Assembly: GCA_021234155.1 (NCBI GenBank)
Contig: JAJEKV010000005.1
Location: 7,370,216 to 7,434,215 of the forward strand
Reading direction: 5' to 3'
Origin: Isoetes taiwanensis
Taxonomy: Eukaryota > Streptophyta > Lycopodiopsida > Isoetales > Isoetaceae
DNA: 64,000 nt
The translations under genes were made by a program, and so were the position numbers. The notes under the pieces were generated by a model. The model saw nothing but the letters and a program-made list of their open reading frames with translations, made no database searches and was not told the origin of the DNA. This document shows, in pieces, positions 1 to 14,200 of the stretch. Positions within the stretch are counted from its first letter, which is position 1; each line of letters starts with the position of its first letter.

Positions 1-3000
1 GCCTCGCTTGACTTGGGGAAGGGTGCCAGCTCGGTTTGCCAAGCAACGCTGCCCCACCGCTCTAATGCTAACCCTTTGACCTAGACCTTCTCCCGGTAAA
101 TTTTTGAAAATTGGGTCGTGGTCCGAAATGGATTAGGATTCCAAATGGCAAAAAATCAGAATTTATTTTCCTACAATGCATTAATTGCGGAATTTATGAA
201 TGTCTTGCCATTTGCAAAAGCCCCCCGACTTCTACTTGCCACATCGGGAGGAGGACAGGCCCAAACTCCGCTCCATCGGTTCCCCTTGCTCCGTATTCTC
301 GGCCAACAGCTTCTCGGCAGGTCCCAAGTGCAACAGACCAAGTCTCGGCCCCCAAAACGCAAAAACCCTTCTAGAACCTCGCAACCCACGCGGGGTTTAC
401 GTTTTGGAGGCCCCTCTCCTTGTCGATGGGCGGGACCTTGGCGCTGTGACTTGACGTGGAGGGGGTGTTGACGCCTTGAGCACGGACCCTAAAATCCCCC
501 TAAGCTGCTTGCCCCAATTTCCTCTCCCCAAGGCCACCGGGGACCCGGGGCCACCTCCCCTCTCCCTCGCGATTTGACTCTGCCAATGGACTCGAACGTC
601 GACGTTGCCTAGGGACCAAGTTCGTGGGCCGAAGACCAAAACTTCGGCCCCCAAAACAAAACCCTTCTAGAATCTGGCAAGTCACAGGGTTTACGTTTGA
701 GGAGGCCCTCTCCTTGTCGATTTGGCTGTCGACCTTGCAACCGCATCTTGAAATGGAGTGGGGTGTTGACGCTGATCTTTGGGACCCTAAACTCCCGAAG
801 TTGCTTGCCCCGAATTGATTCATTACAAGTTAATTATGCCATCCATGTCAAATAGCTTTTAGGGAGCAACCAGCTGAACAAGGGCATTCTCGCTATCCAT
901 ATGCCTTGATAATTGAAAACACAACCATCATCACAAACAACCAAATCTAACCCCCAACCCGCACTAGTCTTTTTTGCTTTTCTCAGAATCATTTATCTTC
1001 ATTCTAGTAGTTATGATGCTTTTTCTCAGAATCATTTATCTTCATTCTAATAGTTATGATGCTTATATTCTCAATGCAATCTTAGACCAAGTATAACGCC
1101 CAAATGAGCCAAGGTCAACCCCAAGTACAACGATCCCACAAACTCCATTCCTTTGACCTTAGCTAACCCTTTGACCTAGACCTTCTCCGAAAATTTCAAA
1201 ATTGGGCTGTGTGTCCGGAGATGGGTTAGGAATCCAAATTGTTAAAAATCAGAATTTATTTTCATACAATGCATTAATTGCGAATTTATGAATGTCTTGC
1301 CATCTTTAAAGCGCCCCGACTTCTACTTGCCACATCGGAGGAGGACAGGCCCAAACTCCGCTCCGTCAATTCCCTTGCTCCGTGATTCTCGGCTGCGGCT
1401 TCGGCCAGTCCCAAGCGCAATGCACCAAGTCTCCCCCCCAAAACGCAAACCCTTCTAGAACCCGCAACCCACGGGTTTTTACGCTTTGGAGGCCCTCTCC
1501 TTGTCGATTCGGGTGGGACCTTGCTACCGTGACTTGACGTGGAGTGGGGGTGTTGACCCTTGATACCCGACCCTAAAATCCCCCGGAGCTGCTTGCCCAA
1601 TTTCCTCTCCCCAAGGCCACGGGGCCGGGCCCGGCGACCTCCCTCTCCGAATCGCGATTTGACTCTACGCCAATGGACTCGGAACGTCGGCGTTGCCCTC
1701 GGGGACCAAGTTCCGTGGCTTAAGACCACCCGACCTCCAAGAAGCCCAAAGTAGCTCACTTCCATCACACTTTCGTAGTCAATTGGCTAGGATGTAGATG
1801 CGGGATCTCTTTGTCGTGGAATTGGGCGTGAGTGTTTCTTTCTTTTGCAAAACCGACCTTGTAACTTGCTCCCTAGGGTAATTTCGCCATTCGGACGATT
1901 TGGCGGTCGATTTGCCATTCCGAGAGCTCCCGGTGCGAGCGACAAGACAACTGCGGTTTCTACAAGGCCACCTCGGGCGCCCAGCGGTTTGACAAGTTCT
2001 CCCGGACCGATCTGGAATCTTTGGGCCTTCGAAGAGGGGCCCCTTTGAACGGAGGATCCAACGGCCGGTTGGGGGGGGAACCGCCCCGAAGGGTGGTCAT
2101 TAGCGTCACGCCCCTCGGGAGCGCCAGAAGGGCTGCCTCGAACTTTTTTGATCCCCGCCTTTGGGGTCCTGACTCTCCCTCTTGTGAGGGATCCCCGCAA
2201 GGTCCCGGCCTCGCTTGACTTGGGGAAGGGTGCCAGCTCTGTTGCCCCGCAACGGGCTGCCCCGACCGCTCTAATGCTAACCCTTTGACCTAGACCTTCT
2301 CCAAAATTTAGAAAATTGGGTCGTGATGTTGGAAATGGATTAGGATTCCAGGTGGCAAAAAATCAAAATTTTTTTCGCACAATGCATTAATTATGCGAAT
2401 TTATGAATGTCTTGCCATCGCAAAGCCCCACTTCTACTTGCCACATGGGAGGAGGACAGGCCCAAACTCCGCTCCGCCGGGCCTCCCTTGCTCCGTATTC
2501 TCCTACGCAGCTTCTCGGCCAGTCCCAAGTGCAAATGACCAAGTCTCTCGCCCCCAAAACGCAAACCCTTCTAGAACCCGGCAACCCCCACGGGGTTTAC
2601 GTTTTGGAGGCCCTCTCCTTGTCGATTCGGCCGGGACCTTGCGCCGCGTGACTTGACGGGAGTGGGGGTGTTGGCCTTGAGCACGGACCCTAAAATCCCG
2701 AGGCTGCTTGCCCCATTTCCCTCTCCCCAAGGCCACGGGGCCGGACGGGCGACCTCCCCCTCTCGAATCGCGATTTGTCTGCCAATGGACTCGGAACGTC
2801 GGCGTTGCCCCGGGGACCAAGTTCCGTGGCGTGAAGACCACCCGACCTCCAAGAAGCGCCAAAGTAGCTCACTTCCATCACACTTTCGTAGTCAATTGGC
2901 CTAGGATGTGGATGCGGGATCTTGTCGTGGAGGGCGTGAGTGTTTATTTCTTTTGCAAAACCGACCTTGTAACTTGCTCCCTAGGGTAATTTAGCCATTC

Positions 3001-6000
3001 CGGGGCGATTTGGCGGTCGATTTGCCATTCGGAGCCTCCCGGTGCCCGAACGACAAGACACTGCCGGTTTCTACAAGGTCGACCTCGGGGCCTCAGGGTT
3101 TGACAAGTTCTCCCGACCGATCTGGAATCTTTGGGCCTTCCCAAGAGGGGGCCCCGAACGGAGGATCCAACGGCCGGATAAGGGAACCGCCCGGCCGGTG
3201 GTCATTAGCGTCACGGCCCGGGAGCGCCGCCAGAAGGGTCGCCTCGGGAACTTTTTGGATCCCGCCTCTTGGGGTCCTCTCCCCTCTTGTGAGGGATCCC
3301 CCCGCAAGGTCCCGGCCTCGCTTGACTTGGGAAGGGTGCCACCGGTTGCCCCGCAATCCACGCTGCCCCGACCGCTCTAATGCTAACCCTTTGACCTAGA
3401 CCTTCTCCTAAAAATTTAGAAAATTGGGTATCTGTGGCGGAAATGGATTAGGATTCCAGTGGCAAAAATCAGAATTTATTTTCGCATAAATGCATTAATT
3501 GCGAATTTATGAATGTCTTGCCATCACAAAGCTCCCCACTTCTACTTGCCACATCGGGAGGAGGACAGGCCCAAACTCCGCCCGCCGGTTCCCCTTGCTC
3601 CGTATTCTCGGCTGCAGCTTCCCGGCCAGTCCCAAGTGCAACAGACCAAGTCTCGGCCCCCAAAACGCAAACCCTTCTAGAACCTGGCAACCCACAGGGT
3701 TTACGTTTTGGAGGCCCTCTCCTTGTCAGATTCGGGCGGGACCTTGCGCCGTGACTTGACGTGGAGTGGGGGTGTTGACGCCAGAGCACGGACCCTAAAA
3801 TCCCCCTAAGCTTTGCCCCGAATTTCCTCTCCCCCCAAGGCCCCGGGGACGGACGGGCCACCTCCCCTCTCCTGGTCAGCGATTTGACTCGCCCAATGGA
3901 CTCGGAACGCCGACATTGCCCCGGGGACCAAGTTCCGTGGCGTGGCGACCACCCGACCTCCAAGAAGCGCCAAAGTAGCTCACTTCCATCACACTCGTAG
4001 TCAATTGGCCTAGGATGTGGATGCGGGATACTGTCGTGGAGGGCGTGAGTGTTTCTTTCTTTTGCAAAACCGACCTTGTAACTTGCTCCCTAGGGTAATT
4101 TCGCCATTCCGGACGATTTGGCAGGGTCGATTTGCCATTCCGAGCCTCCCCGTGCCCGAACGACAAGACAACTGCGGTTTCTACAAGGCCTCGGGGCGCC
4201 CACGGCTTGACAAGTTCTCTCCGGACCGATCCGAATCTTTTGGGCCTTCCCCAAGAGGGGCCCCAACGGAGGATCCAAACGGGCCGGATAGGGAACCGGG
4301 CTCCGGGGAGGGTGGTCATTAGCGTCACGGCCCCAGGAGCACCGCCAGAAGGGCTGCCTCGGGAACTTTTTTGGATCCCGCCTCTTGGGGTCCGGACTCT
4401 CCCCTCTTGTGAGGGATCCCTGCAAGGTCCCGCCTCGTTTGACTTGGGAAGGGTGCCAGCTGGTTGCCCCGCAACGGGCTGCCCCACCGCTCTAATGCTA
4501 ACCCTTTGACCTAGACCTTCTCCTAAAAATTTAGAAAATTGGGCCGTGTCTTTGGAAATGGATTAGGATTCCAGCCGGCAAAAATCAGAATTTATTTTCG
4601 CATAATGCATTAATTGCGAATTTATGAATGTCTTGCCACCGCAAAGCGCCCCCCGACTTCTACTTGCCACATCGGGAGGAGGACAGGCCCAAACTCCGCC
4701 TCCGCCGGTTCCCCTTGCTCAGTATTCACTGGGCGCGGCTTCTCGGCCAGGTCCCAAGTGCAACAGACCAAGTCCCCGGCCCCAAAATGCAAACCCTTCT
4801 AGAACCTGGCAACCCACAGGGTTTACGTTTTGGAGGCCCTCTCCTTGTCGATTCTGGGCAGGACCTTGGCGCCGCGACTTGACGTGGAGTGGGGGTGTTG
4901 ACGCCGCAGCACGGACCCTAAAATCCCCCTAAGCGCTTTTTGCCCCCCACTTCCTCTCCCCAAGGCCCCGGGGCCGGGCGGGCGACCTCCCCTCCTCGGA
5001 ATCGCGATTTGACTCTCGCCAATGGACTCGAACGCCGACGTTGCCTGGGGACCAAGTTCCGCGGGCCGAAGACCACCCGACCTCCAAGAAGCGCCAAAGT
5101 AGCTCACTTCCATCACATACTTGGCCTTGTGATGATGTGGAGGGCGTGAGTGTGTTTTTTTTTTTGCAAAACCGACCTTGTAACTTGCTCCCCTAGGGTA
5201 ATTTCGCCATTCCTGACGATTTGGCAGGGTCGATTTGCCATTCCCGAGCCTCCCGCGTCTCTAACGACAAGACAACTGCGGTTTCTACAAGGCCGACCTC
5301 GGGGCGCCCTTGGTTTGACAAGTTCTCCTGACCGATCCGGAATCTTTTGGGCCTTCCCCAAGAGGGGCCCCGAACGGAGGATCCAACGGCCGGATAGGGG
5401 AACCGGGCCCGGGAGGGTGGTCATTAGCGCAGCCCCAGGAGCACTGCCAGAAGGGCTGCCTCGGGAACTTTTTGGATCCCGCCTCTTGGGGTCCTGACTC
5501 TCCCCTCTTGTGAGGGGATCCCCAAGGTCCCGGCCTCGCTTTGACTTGGGAAGGGTGCCAGCTGGGGTTGCCCCGCAACGGGCTGCCCCGACCGCTCTAA
5601 TGCTAACCCTTTGACCTAGACCTTCTCCTAAAATTTAGAAAATTGGGCTGTGTGCCGAAATGGATTAGGATTCCAGGGCAAAAATCAGAATTTATTTTCG
5701 CATAAATGCATTAATTGCGTAATTTATGAATGTCTTGCCATTTGCAAAAGCCCCCCACTTCTACTTGCCACATCGGGAGGAGGACAGGCCCAAACTCCGC
5801 TCGCCGGTTCCCTTGCTCCGTATTCTGGCTGCAAACTTCCGGCCAGTCCCCAAGTGCAAATGGACCAAGTCTCCCCCCCAAAAGCAAACCCTTCTAGAAC
5901 CCGCAACCCACGGGGGTTTACGTTTTGGAGGCCCTCTCCTTGTCGATTCGGCGGGACCTTGCGCCGTGACTTGACGTGGAGTGGGGGTGTTGACGCCTTG

Positions 6001-9000
6001 AGCACGGACCCTAAAATCCCCCCTGCTGCTTGCCCCAATTTCCCTCTCCCCAAGGCCCCGGGGGCCGGGCCGGGCGACCTCCCCTCTCACAAATCGCGAT
6101 TTGACTCTCGCCAATGGACTCGGAACGCCGACGTTGCCACGGGGACCAAGTTCCGCGGGCAAGACCACCCGACCTCCAAGAAGCGCCAAAGTAGCTCACT
6201 TCCATCACACTCGTAGTCAATTGGCCTAGGATGTGGATGCGGGATATCTTGTCGGAGGGCGCGTGAGTGTTTCTTTCTTTTTACAAAACCGACCTTGTAA
6301 CTTGCTCCCTAGGGTAATTTCGCCATTCCCGACGATTTGGCAGGGTCGATTTGCCATTCCTGAGCCTCCCTGCCCGAAACGACAAGACAACTGCGCGGTT
6401 TCTACAAGGCCTACCTCAGGGCGCCCGCGGTTTGACAAGTTCTCCTGACCGATCCTGGAATCTTTGGGCCTTCCCAAGAGGGGCCCCCGAACGGAGGATC
6501 CAACTGGGCCGGATAGGGGAACCTGCCTCGGAGGGTGGTCGTCATTAGCGTCGCCCCCCGGGCCGCCGCCAGAAGGGCTGCCTCGGGAACTTTTTTGATC
6601 CCGCCTCTTGGGTTCCTGGACTCTCCCCTCTTGTGAGGGATCCCCGCAAGGTCCCCGCCTCGCTTGACTTGGGGAAGGGTGCCAGCTTCTGTTGCCCCGC
6701 AACGGGCTGCCCCACCGCTCTAATGCTAACCCTTTGACCTAGACCTTCTCCTAAAATTTAGAAAATTGGGTCGTGTCCGGAAAATGGATTAGGATTCCAG
6801 CCGGCAAAAAATCAGAATTTATTTTCGCACAATGCATTAATTGCGAATTTATGAATGTCTTGCCATCGCAAAAGCTTCCCCCACTTCTACTTGCCACATC
6901 GGGAGGAGGACAGGCCCAAACTCCGCCCGCCGGGGCCCCTTGCTCCGTATTCTCGGCTGCAGCTTCGGCCAGTCCTGCGCAAGTGCATCAGAAGTCGCCC
7001 CCAAAACGCAAAACCCTTCTAGAACCTCGCAACCCACGTGGTTTACGCTTTGGAGGCCCTCTCCTTGTCGGTCGAGGCGGGACCTTGCTTGCCGTGACTT
7101 GGCGTGGAGTGGGGGTGTTGGCCTTGAGCCTGACCCTAAAATCCCCCTCGAAGCTGCTTTTGCCCGAATTTCCTCCCCAAGGCCACCTCGGCCGGGCCGG
7201 GCGACCTCCCCTCTCCCGAATGGCGATTTGCTCGCCAATGGACTCGAACGTCGGCGTTGCCACGGGGACCAAGTTCCGCGGGGCGGAAGACCACCCGACC
7301 TCCAAAGCGCCAAAGTAGCTCACTTCCATCACAATCGTAGTCAATTGGCCTAGGATGTGGATCACGGGATCTTGTCGTGGAGGGCGTGAGTGTTCTTTCT
7401 TTTGCAAAACCGACCTTGTAACTTGCTCCCTAGGGTAATTTTGCTATTCCGGACGATTTGGCGAGGGGTCGATTTGCCATTCATGCCTCCCGTGCCCAAG
7501 CGACAAGACAATGCGGTTTTCTACAAAGGCCGACCTCGGGGCGCCCAGTTTGACAAGTTCTCCCACCCGATCTGGAATCTTTTGGGCCTTCCCCGAAGAG
7601 GGGCCCTGAACGGAGGATCCAACGGCCGGATAGGGGAACCGGGCTCCGGAGGGTGGTCATTAGCGCTCGCACCGGGAGCACCGCCAGAAGGGCTGCCTCT
7701 TTTTTTGGATCCCGCCTCTTGGGTCCTGGACTCTCCCCTCTTGTGAGGGATCCCCGCAAGGTCCCGGCCTCGCTTTGACTTGGGAAGGGTGCCAGCCTGG
7801 TTGTCTCCGCAACGGGCTGCCCCACCGCTCTAATGCTAACCCTTTGACCTAGACCTTCTCCTAAAATTTAGAAAATTGGGCTGTGTGCTGAAATGGATTA
7901 GGATTCCAGCTGGCAAAAATCAGAATTTATTTTCGCATAAATGCATTAATTGCGTAATTTATGAATGTCTTGCCACCGCAAAAGCCCCCGACTTCTACTT
8001 GCCACATCGAGGAGGACAGGCCCAAACTCCGGCCCCGCCGGTTCCCTTGCTCCAAGATTCTCCAAGTGCGGCTTCTCGGCCAGTCCCAAGTGCAGAGACC
8101 AAGTCTACGGCCCCCAAAACGCAAACCCTTCTAGAACCTCGCAACCCACGTGGTTTACGTTTTGGAGGCCCTCTCCTGTCGATTCGGGGACCTTTTGGCC
8201 CGTGACTTGACGATGGAGTGGGGGTGTTGACGCCAGAGCACGGACCCTAAAATCCCCCTAAGGCGCTTGCCCCAATTTCCCTCCCCCAAGGCCCCGGGGC
8301 GGACGGGCGACCTCCCTCTCCGAATCGCGATTTGACTCGCCAATGGACTCGGAAACGCCGACGTTGCCCTGGGGACCAAGTTCCGTGGGCCAAAGACCAC
8401 CCGACCTCCAAGAAGCCAAAGTAGCTCACTTCCATCACACTTTCGTAGTCAATTGGCCTAGGATGTGGATCACGGGATACCTTGTCGTGGGCGGAGTGTT
8501 TCTTTCTTTTTTGCAAAACCGACCTTGTAACTTGCTCCCTAGGGTAATTTCGCCATTCCTGGCGATTTGGGTGGTCGATTTGCCATTCCTGAGCCTCCCC
8601 CGAACGACAAGACAATGCGGTTTTCTACAAGGCCGACCTCCGATCAAGCCGTTTGACAAGTTCTCCCGACCGATCTGGAATCTTTTGGGCCTTCCCGAAG
8701 AGGGGCCCCGAACGGAGGATCCAACGGCCGGATAGGGGAACCGCTCCCGGAGGGTGGTCATTAGCGTGCAGCCAGGGGAGCCGCCAGAAGGGCTGCCTCG
8801 GAACTTTTTGATCCCGCCTCTTGGGGTCCTGACTCTCCCCCTCTTGTGAGGGATCCCCGCAAGGTCCCCGGCCTCGCTTGACTTGGGGAAGGGTGCCACG
8901 CTGTTCCCCGCAACGGGCTGCCCCGACCGCTTCTAATGCTAACCCTTTGACCTAGACCTTCTCCTAAAAATTTAGAAAATTGGGCCGTGTCTTTGAAATG

Positions 9001-10612
9001 GATTAGGATTCCAGCCGCAAAAAATCGTAATTTATTTTCGTTACAATGCATTAATGCGAATTTATGAATGTCTTGCCATCGCAAAAGCCCCCGACTTCTA
9101 CTTGCCACATCGGGAGGAGGACAGGCCCAAACTCCGCCTCCGCCAGGTTCCCTTGCTCAGATTCACCTGCAGCGGCTTCTGCCAGTCCCAAGTGCAATGT
9201 ACCAAGTCCCGCCCCCAAAACGCAAAACCCTTCTAGAACCTCGCAACCCACGGGGTTTACGTTTGGAGGCCCTCTCCTTGTCGGGATTCGGGCGGGACCT
9301 TGCGCCGTGACTTGACGGGAGTGGGGGTGTTGGCGCCCGAGCACGGACCCTAAAATCCCCGATTGCCCCCCACCCTTTCCCTCCCCAAGGCCCCGGGACC
9401 CGGGACCAGCCGACCTCCCCTCCTCGGGAATCGCGATTTGACTCTGCCAATGGACTCGAACGCCGACGTTGCCACGGGGACCAAGTTCCGGGCGAAGACC
9501 ACCCACCTCCAAGAAGCCCAAAGTAGCTCACTTCCATCACACTCGTAGTCAATTGGCCTAGGATGTGGATGCGGATATCTTGCCGTGGAGGGCGTGAGTG
9601 TTTCTTTCTTTGCAAAACCGACCTTGTAACTTGCTCCCTAGGGTAATTTTGCCATTCCTGACGATTTGGCGTGGTCGATTTGCCATTCCGAGCCTCCCTG
9701 TGTCGAACGACAAGACATCATGGTTTCAAGGCCACCTCGGGGCGCCCAGCGGTTTGACAAGTTCTCCGGGACCGATCTGAATCTTTTGGGCCTTCCCCGA
9801 AGAGGGGCCCCCCGAAGCGGAGGATCCAACGGCCTGGATAGGGGAACCGGGCTCCGGAGGGTGGTCATTAGCGTCAGCCCCCCTGAGCCGCCAGAAGGGC
9901 TGCCTCGGGAACTTTTTGGATCCCGCCTCTTGGGGGTCCTGGACTCTCCCCTCTTGTGAGGGATCCCCGCAAGGTCCCGCCTCGTTTGACTTGGGGAAGG
10001 GTGCCACTTCGGTTGCCCCGCAACGCTGCCCCGACCGCTTCTAATGCTAACCCTTTGACCTAGACCTTCTCCTAAATTTTCAAAATTGGGCCGTAGGCCG
10101 GAAATGGATTAGGATTCCAGCTGGCAAAAAATCAGAATTTATTTTCGCACAATGCATTAATTGGCGAATTTATGAATGTCTTGCCATCGCAAAAGCTCAC
10201 TTCTACTTGCCACATCGGAGGAGGACAGGCCCAAACTCCGCCCGCCGGGCCCCTTGCTCCGTATTCTGGCTGCGGCTTCTCGGCCAGTCCCCTGTGCAAC
10301 AGTATAAGTCTCGCCCCCAAAACGCAAAACCCTTCTAGAACCTCGCAACCCACGGGGTTTACGTTTTGGAGGCCCTCTCCTTGTCGATTCAGTGGGACCT
10401 TGGCGCGTGACTTGACGTGGAGTGGGGGTGTTGACGCCAGAGCACGGACCCTAAAATCCCCCCGGAAGCTGCTTGCCCCGAATTTCCTCTCCCCAAGGCC
10501 CTGGGGACGGACGGGCGCCCTCCCCTCTCCGGAGCTGCGATTTGGCTCTGCCAATGGACTCAGAACGTCGACTTGCCCTAGGGACCAAGTTCTGTGACCA
10601 GAAGACCACTCA
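1..10612. repeat. Tandem satellite array, ~1.1 kb unit, about 9.5 copies
   Basis: A GC-rich unit repeats head to tail. The anchor CTAACCCTTTGACCTAGACC recurs at 68, 1163, 2277, 3383, 4498, 5603, 6726, 7836, 8939 and 10047, giving periods of 1095 to 1123 bases. The array is already in mid-unit at position 1 and stops at ~10,606 just after GAAGACCA, part-way through a unit. Blocks of 15 to 40 bases are identical between copies, separated by short hotspots of C/G-rich indels. No reading frame is conserved across copies, because the indels shift every frame, so I read the array as non-coding satellite DNA. It does not resemble rRNA or 5S genes. Confidence 0.95.
616..1162. repeat. Broken satellite unit with a non-satellite interruption
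   Basis: After GAAGACCA near 640 the unit jumps back to an earlier phase (the CCCCCAAAAC segment) and repeats about 170 bases of itself to ~816. Then ~330 bases of AT-rich sequence follow that no other copy contains, and the satellite resumes at ~1155. The interruption holds a 43-base tandem duplication (978-1020 and 1021-1063) differing at one base. I see no transposon ends in it. Confidence 0.8.
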
Positions 10613-10616
10613 TGTT

Positions 10617-10712
10617 CACCCAACTAAGAAATGAGTTTTAAACGTCGCTGTGTACGTCGCATGCGACGTCAATACGTCGCATGCGACGTATTTGGTTATA
10701 GCGACGTGGTTT
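10617..10712. repeat. Left CACTA terminus and subterminal palindromes
   Basis: The degenerate terminal inverted repeat is followed by two copies of ACGTCGCATGCGACGT, a perfect 16-base palindrome, within ~40 bases, and then a further GCGACGT. In characterised CACTA elements such subterminal repeats bind the element's accessory protein. That role is inferred here. Confidence 0.7.
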
Positions 10713-10749
10713 AACTATTTTTATTTTTGTTGTGTACATGTTTGATACT

Positions 10750-11130
10750 GGGGCATGTTTGAGCCTAGACAATGCTTGAGCCTAAGAGGCTTGTTTGAAC
10801 CTAGGTAGCATGTTCGACCCTAAGGGAAATGCAACGCCTACACGTTCAACGTCTATAGGCTCCTCATGCTTCACTCTATGTATTTGGACTTGTTCACCCT
10901 ACAAAATACCATTATTATTATCTGTTTGAAAGGTAGAGCAGTGATCCACAACAGAAAGCTAGTGGATAGCATCAAATTAAGCAATGATCAGGTTAACTTG
11001 GTGGTGGCAATTTGGTTTAAGGTTAGAGAAAATCTGGAGTAACTAAGATACCATTGAAGACTCTTTGCATGTTCTAGTCTAGAGGCAATGCTTGAGCCTA
11101 TGTGGCTTCTTTGAGCCCATGTTCGCCCGT
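10750..11130. repeat. Degenerate TTGAGCCTA-type subterminal repeats
   Basis: Variants of GCTTGAGCCTA recur at about 10,763-10,827 and again at 11,080-11,125 (for example AATGCTTGAGCCTAAGAGGC and AATGCTTGAGCCTATGTGGC), separated by unrelated sequence. They lie between the left end and the transposase 3' end. Confidence 0.5.
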
Positions 11131-11299
11131 TCTTTATTCCTCCGATATAATGTATACCAAAAGGGGGGGGGGGAGAAAAAAAGAATTGAATTGAATGGGT
11201 TTTATTGCACCGAAGACCAATAGACATAGCCTATCGGGATTGCACTCGAGGATGTGCATAATATTTGACATATAGAATTTAATGATCGTCTCCTCTAGG

Positions 11300-14200
11300 T
11301 GCTAACTAGAGTTAGCCATTGTTAGCATTGCCAACATTTGTATTAAAATGCACGAAGTACATCGTATTTCGTGGAATTGCTCGGTGTAAGATCTTTTGCA
11401 TGAGAGCTGGTGGTCCAACCTCTTGATGCTCATTTTCCCAAGTGAGTTTGAATGCCTTGATCTGCCGTAGAGGGCTCTTCGGGACGTTATTGACTCCTCT
11501 AGCACAACACCTTGGAATATTGAAACGTCCCCCCTGTAGTTTGTATGATAAACCACCATGTTGGGTCTTGTCGACGGTAAAGAAAAAATCTGGTCAAAGA
11601 AGCCGGACGGAGATTGATATTGATGGTCTAAATTTTGAAGTGGATATGTGTATGTGTGTACTGCTCACGGTTATGCGGAAGGACAAGCGTCTCACTACCG
11701 TGGTACATCTTGCTAGAGTTGATGAAAAAAAAGCCACTTGTTCTATCATACTTTCTTGTAGGCTGGCCCCTTAATTGAAGGTCAAACCAATCGACATCGA
11801 ATATGAAGGTCTTAAAATTGCCACCAACATCCACCTCCATTATAGTCTTTAACCTCCCCCCCACCCAATCACGGTGGCTTCCTCGACGATTACGATCGGC
11901 AACACTTGATTGAAACTCCATCGTGAATGATGCCATGACTCCATGAGTCACAAGTCTTCCCATTGTATGTCAAGAGAACTCACACGATAGTGGGTCCCAT
12001 GCCACCATATCGAGGGAGTAAGATATATCTTGTCAAAAGCACCATTAATGTAAATAGATACAATAACATCAAAAGAAAATACTGGATTTCGACATCAACA
12101 TAATTTGTTGCAACTACCTTTTCATGACACCTTGTCGCGTTATGCCCATTCCGTAGGCGTAATATACTCCCCTTGTGATATGCATCGGTCAAAGCCGTAG
12201 TACCCATTCTCTTTCCATCTTGTCCGGCAAGGGTTCATATCCATCGTGTGCGGGGCTCGCCTATTATGTCGTCTCCATTCATGCCTCTTCTCTTCCATTT
12301 CTTCCTTTGGCGTTCTCATAACGAGCAATCCATTTTGCCATTGGTGCCGAATTGTAAAGAAGAAATTGATTAACCTTAATGATCATATCAGTAGAAATGA
12401 CTTACGCATACCATTGCCTTACGCCACTACCCCACAATCTTCTCCTCCCCTTCATCACTCCATAAGCGAGGTGCATCTGGATGTACGGCGGAAATATATT
12501 CTGTCATATAGAAAAGTGACTCTTTCGCAAGCCATCCCTCTGCCATACTACCTTCAGGACGTGCTCTTTGACGCACCATATCCTTCAATACCTTCATAAA
12601 CCTTTCCAAGAAAAACATCCATCTGGCATGTACGGTTCCATGAAAGCTCCACTTCCTCAATAAGATGTACCAAAAGATGGGTTTGACTGTCAAGAAAGCT
12701 CGTAGGAAACTCCTTCTCCAACAAGCAACATGCCTCTGCCATTTTCACTTTCATCTCTTCAATTTCGTCTTTCGGTATAGTTTTTTTACACATCCACCTA
12801 TGAGGTCCAAAACAAAAACTTAGCCACAAATAAAATAGACGGGGGACCACTAAATCAACATGGGTAACAACCTTATGACCTTTGATAGGGAACTTATTGC
12901 CTCCAATGGTCCCTTGTCTAAAACTCCCCTAAAGGTCAGGGGCATGAAGAACTGCATGATCCAAACACCAAATATAAGTTATGGGTTACATTTTATAGTA
13001 GTGCATATATATGTGGACTTCAATTGCTTACATGCAAGAACTTATGCCCGATCATGGGACTTTAAACCGACCAGCTCCCCACTACTTGTGAATGCGGTTC
13101 ATAATGATTGCATGTAACCAGTTGGTGTTCTAAGGGCCCTTAAATCATCATAAATAGCTCGATGGTCAGCCCTAGCAATAACCCATTTTGCCGGAGGAAG
13201 TGGTTGCCCTTCACCTCGGATCCATGCCTCTTTCTTTGTATTACTTACCTTAAGGTCCATCCCGGCATTTGTTGTGTCTTTTGACCAAATACATGCTTCC
13301 ATAAAGAGTTTCCCACGTTCTTGAAGATATGCATCGGGTCTAAAAGGTGTTGAATCAATAGGTCGGGTCCAATATGGTAGTCTATAAAAAAGCAGGACTT
13401 CCTTTTCATATTGGCGGTAAAGACTTCCTCCTCCGCACCTTCCTCGCCACCAATTGTATAATTCCTCATCCTCACTTTGTCTAGGTCGACTCACGACCTC
13501 CTCATTCGCAGGTGCCCCCACGGATTTCCCTTGCGGATTTCCCCCTCTTCCTTCTTATCCCAACGCTCACCCCATTCTCGTATGGTAATTACGCTTGGTG
13601 GTTCTCAGATAGTCCTGATTGCCACACCGATTGTGCACGCCGCTGAAGGGGTGCGAGCTGCAAATACTTCCTAAAACCCTCGTGATACTACTTTCTTCGA
13701 TGCTTAGAGTGAGCGGTCTTGCAACTTTTCCCCACATATCATGCAAGGGGAAGTGCCCCGATGTCTTAAACCCGAACACTTTCGGCAAACCCGAGAAAGT
13801 CATGCATAGTCCACAATAGTATACCTCTAAGATTAAAACGTCATTTTATGGGCATCGTGACCTGAATACCTGTGTTCCACAAAGGGAGTAACTCATCCAC
13901 AATTATTCTTAGGTACACATCTAAATTACTTGGTTTTTTCTTCCCAGGTATCAATAAAGTCATCATAATGTGCCCACTCTTCATCAACAACCATGGGGGT
14001 ATGTTGTAGTTCACTATCATCACCGCCATGTAGACCATGCGAATCGATTGTGTACCATATGGGTTTACGCCATCGGTGGCCAGCCCAAACGCACGTTACG
14101 TGGTTCTTTTCCAAAGTCAGGCCATGTCGCATCGACATGCTTCCAAGCTGCACTGTCGCCCGGGACTCGCATCACATCATCACTAGATGCATGTGTAGCC

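Noticed and set aside
1-10612. rDNA intergenic spacer or 5S cluster
   Set aside because: No rRNA-like conserved segment or Pol III box pattern is found in the unit.
111-10623. Many open frames of 60-200 codons, some starting MNVLP or MRIYE in every repeat
   Set aside because: They recur with the satellite period, lie in all frames on both strands and are shifted by indels between copies. They are by-products of stop-poor GC-rich repeats.
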